NCBI RefSeq assembly: GCF_035582795.1
Contig: NC_134373.1
Span: forward strand, 26,072,501 to 26,136,500
Length of the DNA: 64,000 bases
Direction: 5' to 3'
Source: Mycteria americana
Taxonomy: Eukaryota; Chordata; Aves; Ciconiiformes; Ciconiidae
Positions within the stretch are counted from its first letter, which is position 1; each line of letters opens with the position of its first letter. The position numbers and the translations under genes are program-made. Below, in pieces: positions 63,634 through 64,000 of this stretch. The notes below the pieces were generated by a model. The model worked only from the letters and a program-made list of their open reading frames with translations, was not told the origin of the DNA and ran no database searches.

Positions 63634-64000
63634 ATGGCGGTGCTGGGGGGCTACTGTGAGGGCAACAGCTCCATCGCCCAGGCCTGGGTCCAGCAGGGCT
63701 TCCAGCCCTGCTTCTTCTTCACGCTAGTGCCGGCCGTGCTGCTGAGCGTCTGCCTGCTGCTGGGCACCCTGCAATACGCCTGCTACGTCCGCTTCGGCCG
63801 CGCCATGGAGCCCAAGTACATCCCCCGCTCCCGCCTCTACCGCGGCCAGGTCCTGCTGTCCCTGCTCCTGGCCCTGCAGCCCTTTGGCGGGCTGCTGTGG
63901 CAAGTGGGGGGGCCGGGACGGCTCTACGGGTACATGTTGCTGCACACCTGCCTCTGGGCCCTCAGCTGGGGCTGCGCCATCGCCCTCCTGCAGCTGGAGC
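63634..64000 (+). CDS. ABCB6: ABCB6, mitochondrial/lysosomal ABC transporter, first coding exon (partial)
   Basis: ABCB6 is a half-transporter linked to porphyrin export and found in mitochondria, endolysosomes and red-cell membrane (the Langereis antigen). The window holds the first 122 residues, open to the end. MAVLGGYCEG and AWVQQGFQPCFFFTLVPA align with the human start MVTVGNYCEA and AWMQDGLSPCFFFTLVP. Hydrophobic helices LLSVCLLLGTLQYACYV and VLLSLLLALQPFGGLLW belong to the extra N-terminal TMD0 domain of this subfamily. The start follows an acceptor at 63617 by 16 bases. The ATP-binding half lies outside the window. The neighbourhood next to ATG9A supports the call. Confidence 0.92.
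   Translation, partial: MAVLGGYCEGNSSIAQAWVQQGFQPCFFFTLVPAVLLSVCLLLGTLQYACYVRFGRAMEPKYIPRSRLYRGQVLLSLLLALQPFGGLLWQVGGPGRLYGYMLLHTCLWALSWGCAIALLQLE

Noticed and set aside
62298-63659. Plus-strand open frame of 453 codons upstream of ABCB6
   Set aside because: Stop-poor CpG-island DNA with Gly/Ala/Pro/Arg composition. It covers the ABCB6 leader and promoter and has no family resemblance.

Overview
The window is vertebrate nuclear DNA, most probably from a bird. All genes have many exons with short GT-AG introns, promoters sit in very GC-rich CpG islands, interspersed repeats are scarce, and the few that can be read look like old CR1-type LINE fossils. The gene order is the one known from human 2q35 read in reverse: PTPRN, DNAJB2, TUBA4A, STK16, GLB1L, ANKZF1, ATG9A, ABCB6. 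Strands agree gene by gene with the human order as I recall it. The species cannot be named from the sequence alone.

Layout. 1-7.2 kb holds the 3' half of PTPRN (+), with the microRNA gene mir-153 in an intron. 7.4-13 kb holds DNAJB2 (-), tail to tail with PTPRN, with a CRE-bearing CpG-island promoter. 13.9-15.0 kb holds three decayed exons of a second J-domain gene, colinear with DNAJB2 exons 1-3. 15-24 kb is a less GC-rich intergenic stretch with two LINE fossils. 24.1-28.2 kb and 29.9-33.9 kb hold two complete tandem alpha-tubulin genes of the TUBA4A type (+). They are nearly identical in blocks and clearly different in others. 35.0-37.6 kb holds STK16 (-), with a minisatellite in intron 1. 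It is head to head with GLB1L (38.5-44.1 kb, +). GLB1L is tail to tail with ANKZF1 (44.3-51.0 kb, -), which is head to head with ATG9A (51.6-62.2 kb, +). The first coding exon of ABCB6 (+) starts at 63634 and runs off the end.

The genes do not form one pathway. They cover neuroendocrine granules (PTPRN), ubiquitin-linked chaperoning (DNAJB2), microtubules (TUBA4A copies), Golgi kinase signalling (STK16), a lysosomal-type beta-galactosidase relative (GLB1L), ribosome quality control (ANKZF1), autophagy lipid scrambling (ATG9A) and porphyrin/metal transport (ABCB6). Shared regulation is plausible only for the two head-to-head pairs, each with one CpG island between start codons.

Most notable observations: a U12-type AT-AC intron in ATG9A; a mosaic of gene-conversion tracts between the two tubulin genes, together with a duplicated noncoding element; the relic J-domain gene; a DNAJB2 transcript choice that yields either a prenylated CAAX tail or a short soluble tail; a GLB1L stop codon embedded in its AATAAA signal; and three GC-AG introns in three genes. 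I found no wholly new system. Coding intervals were read by hand from splice motifs and checked for frame. They agree with family protein lengths, but exon ends should be treated as predictions.
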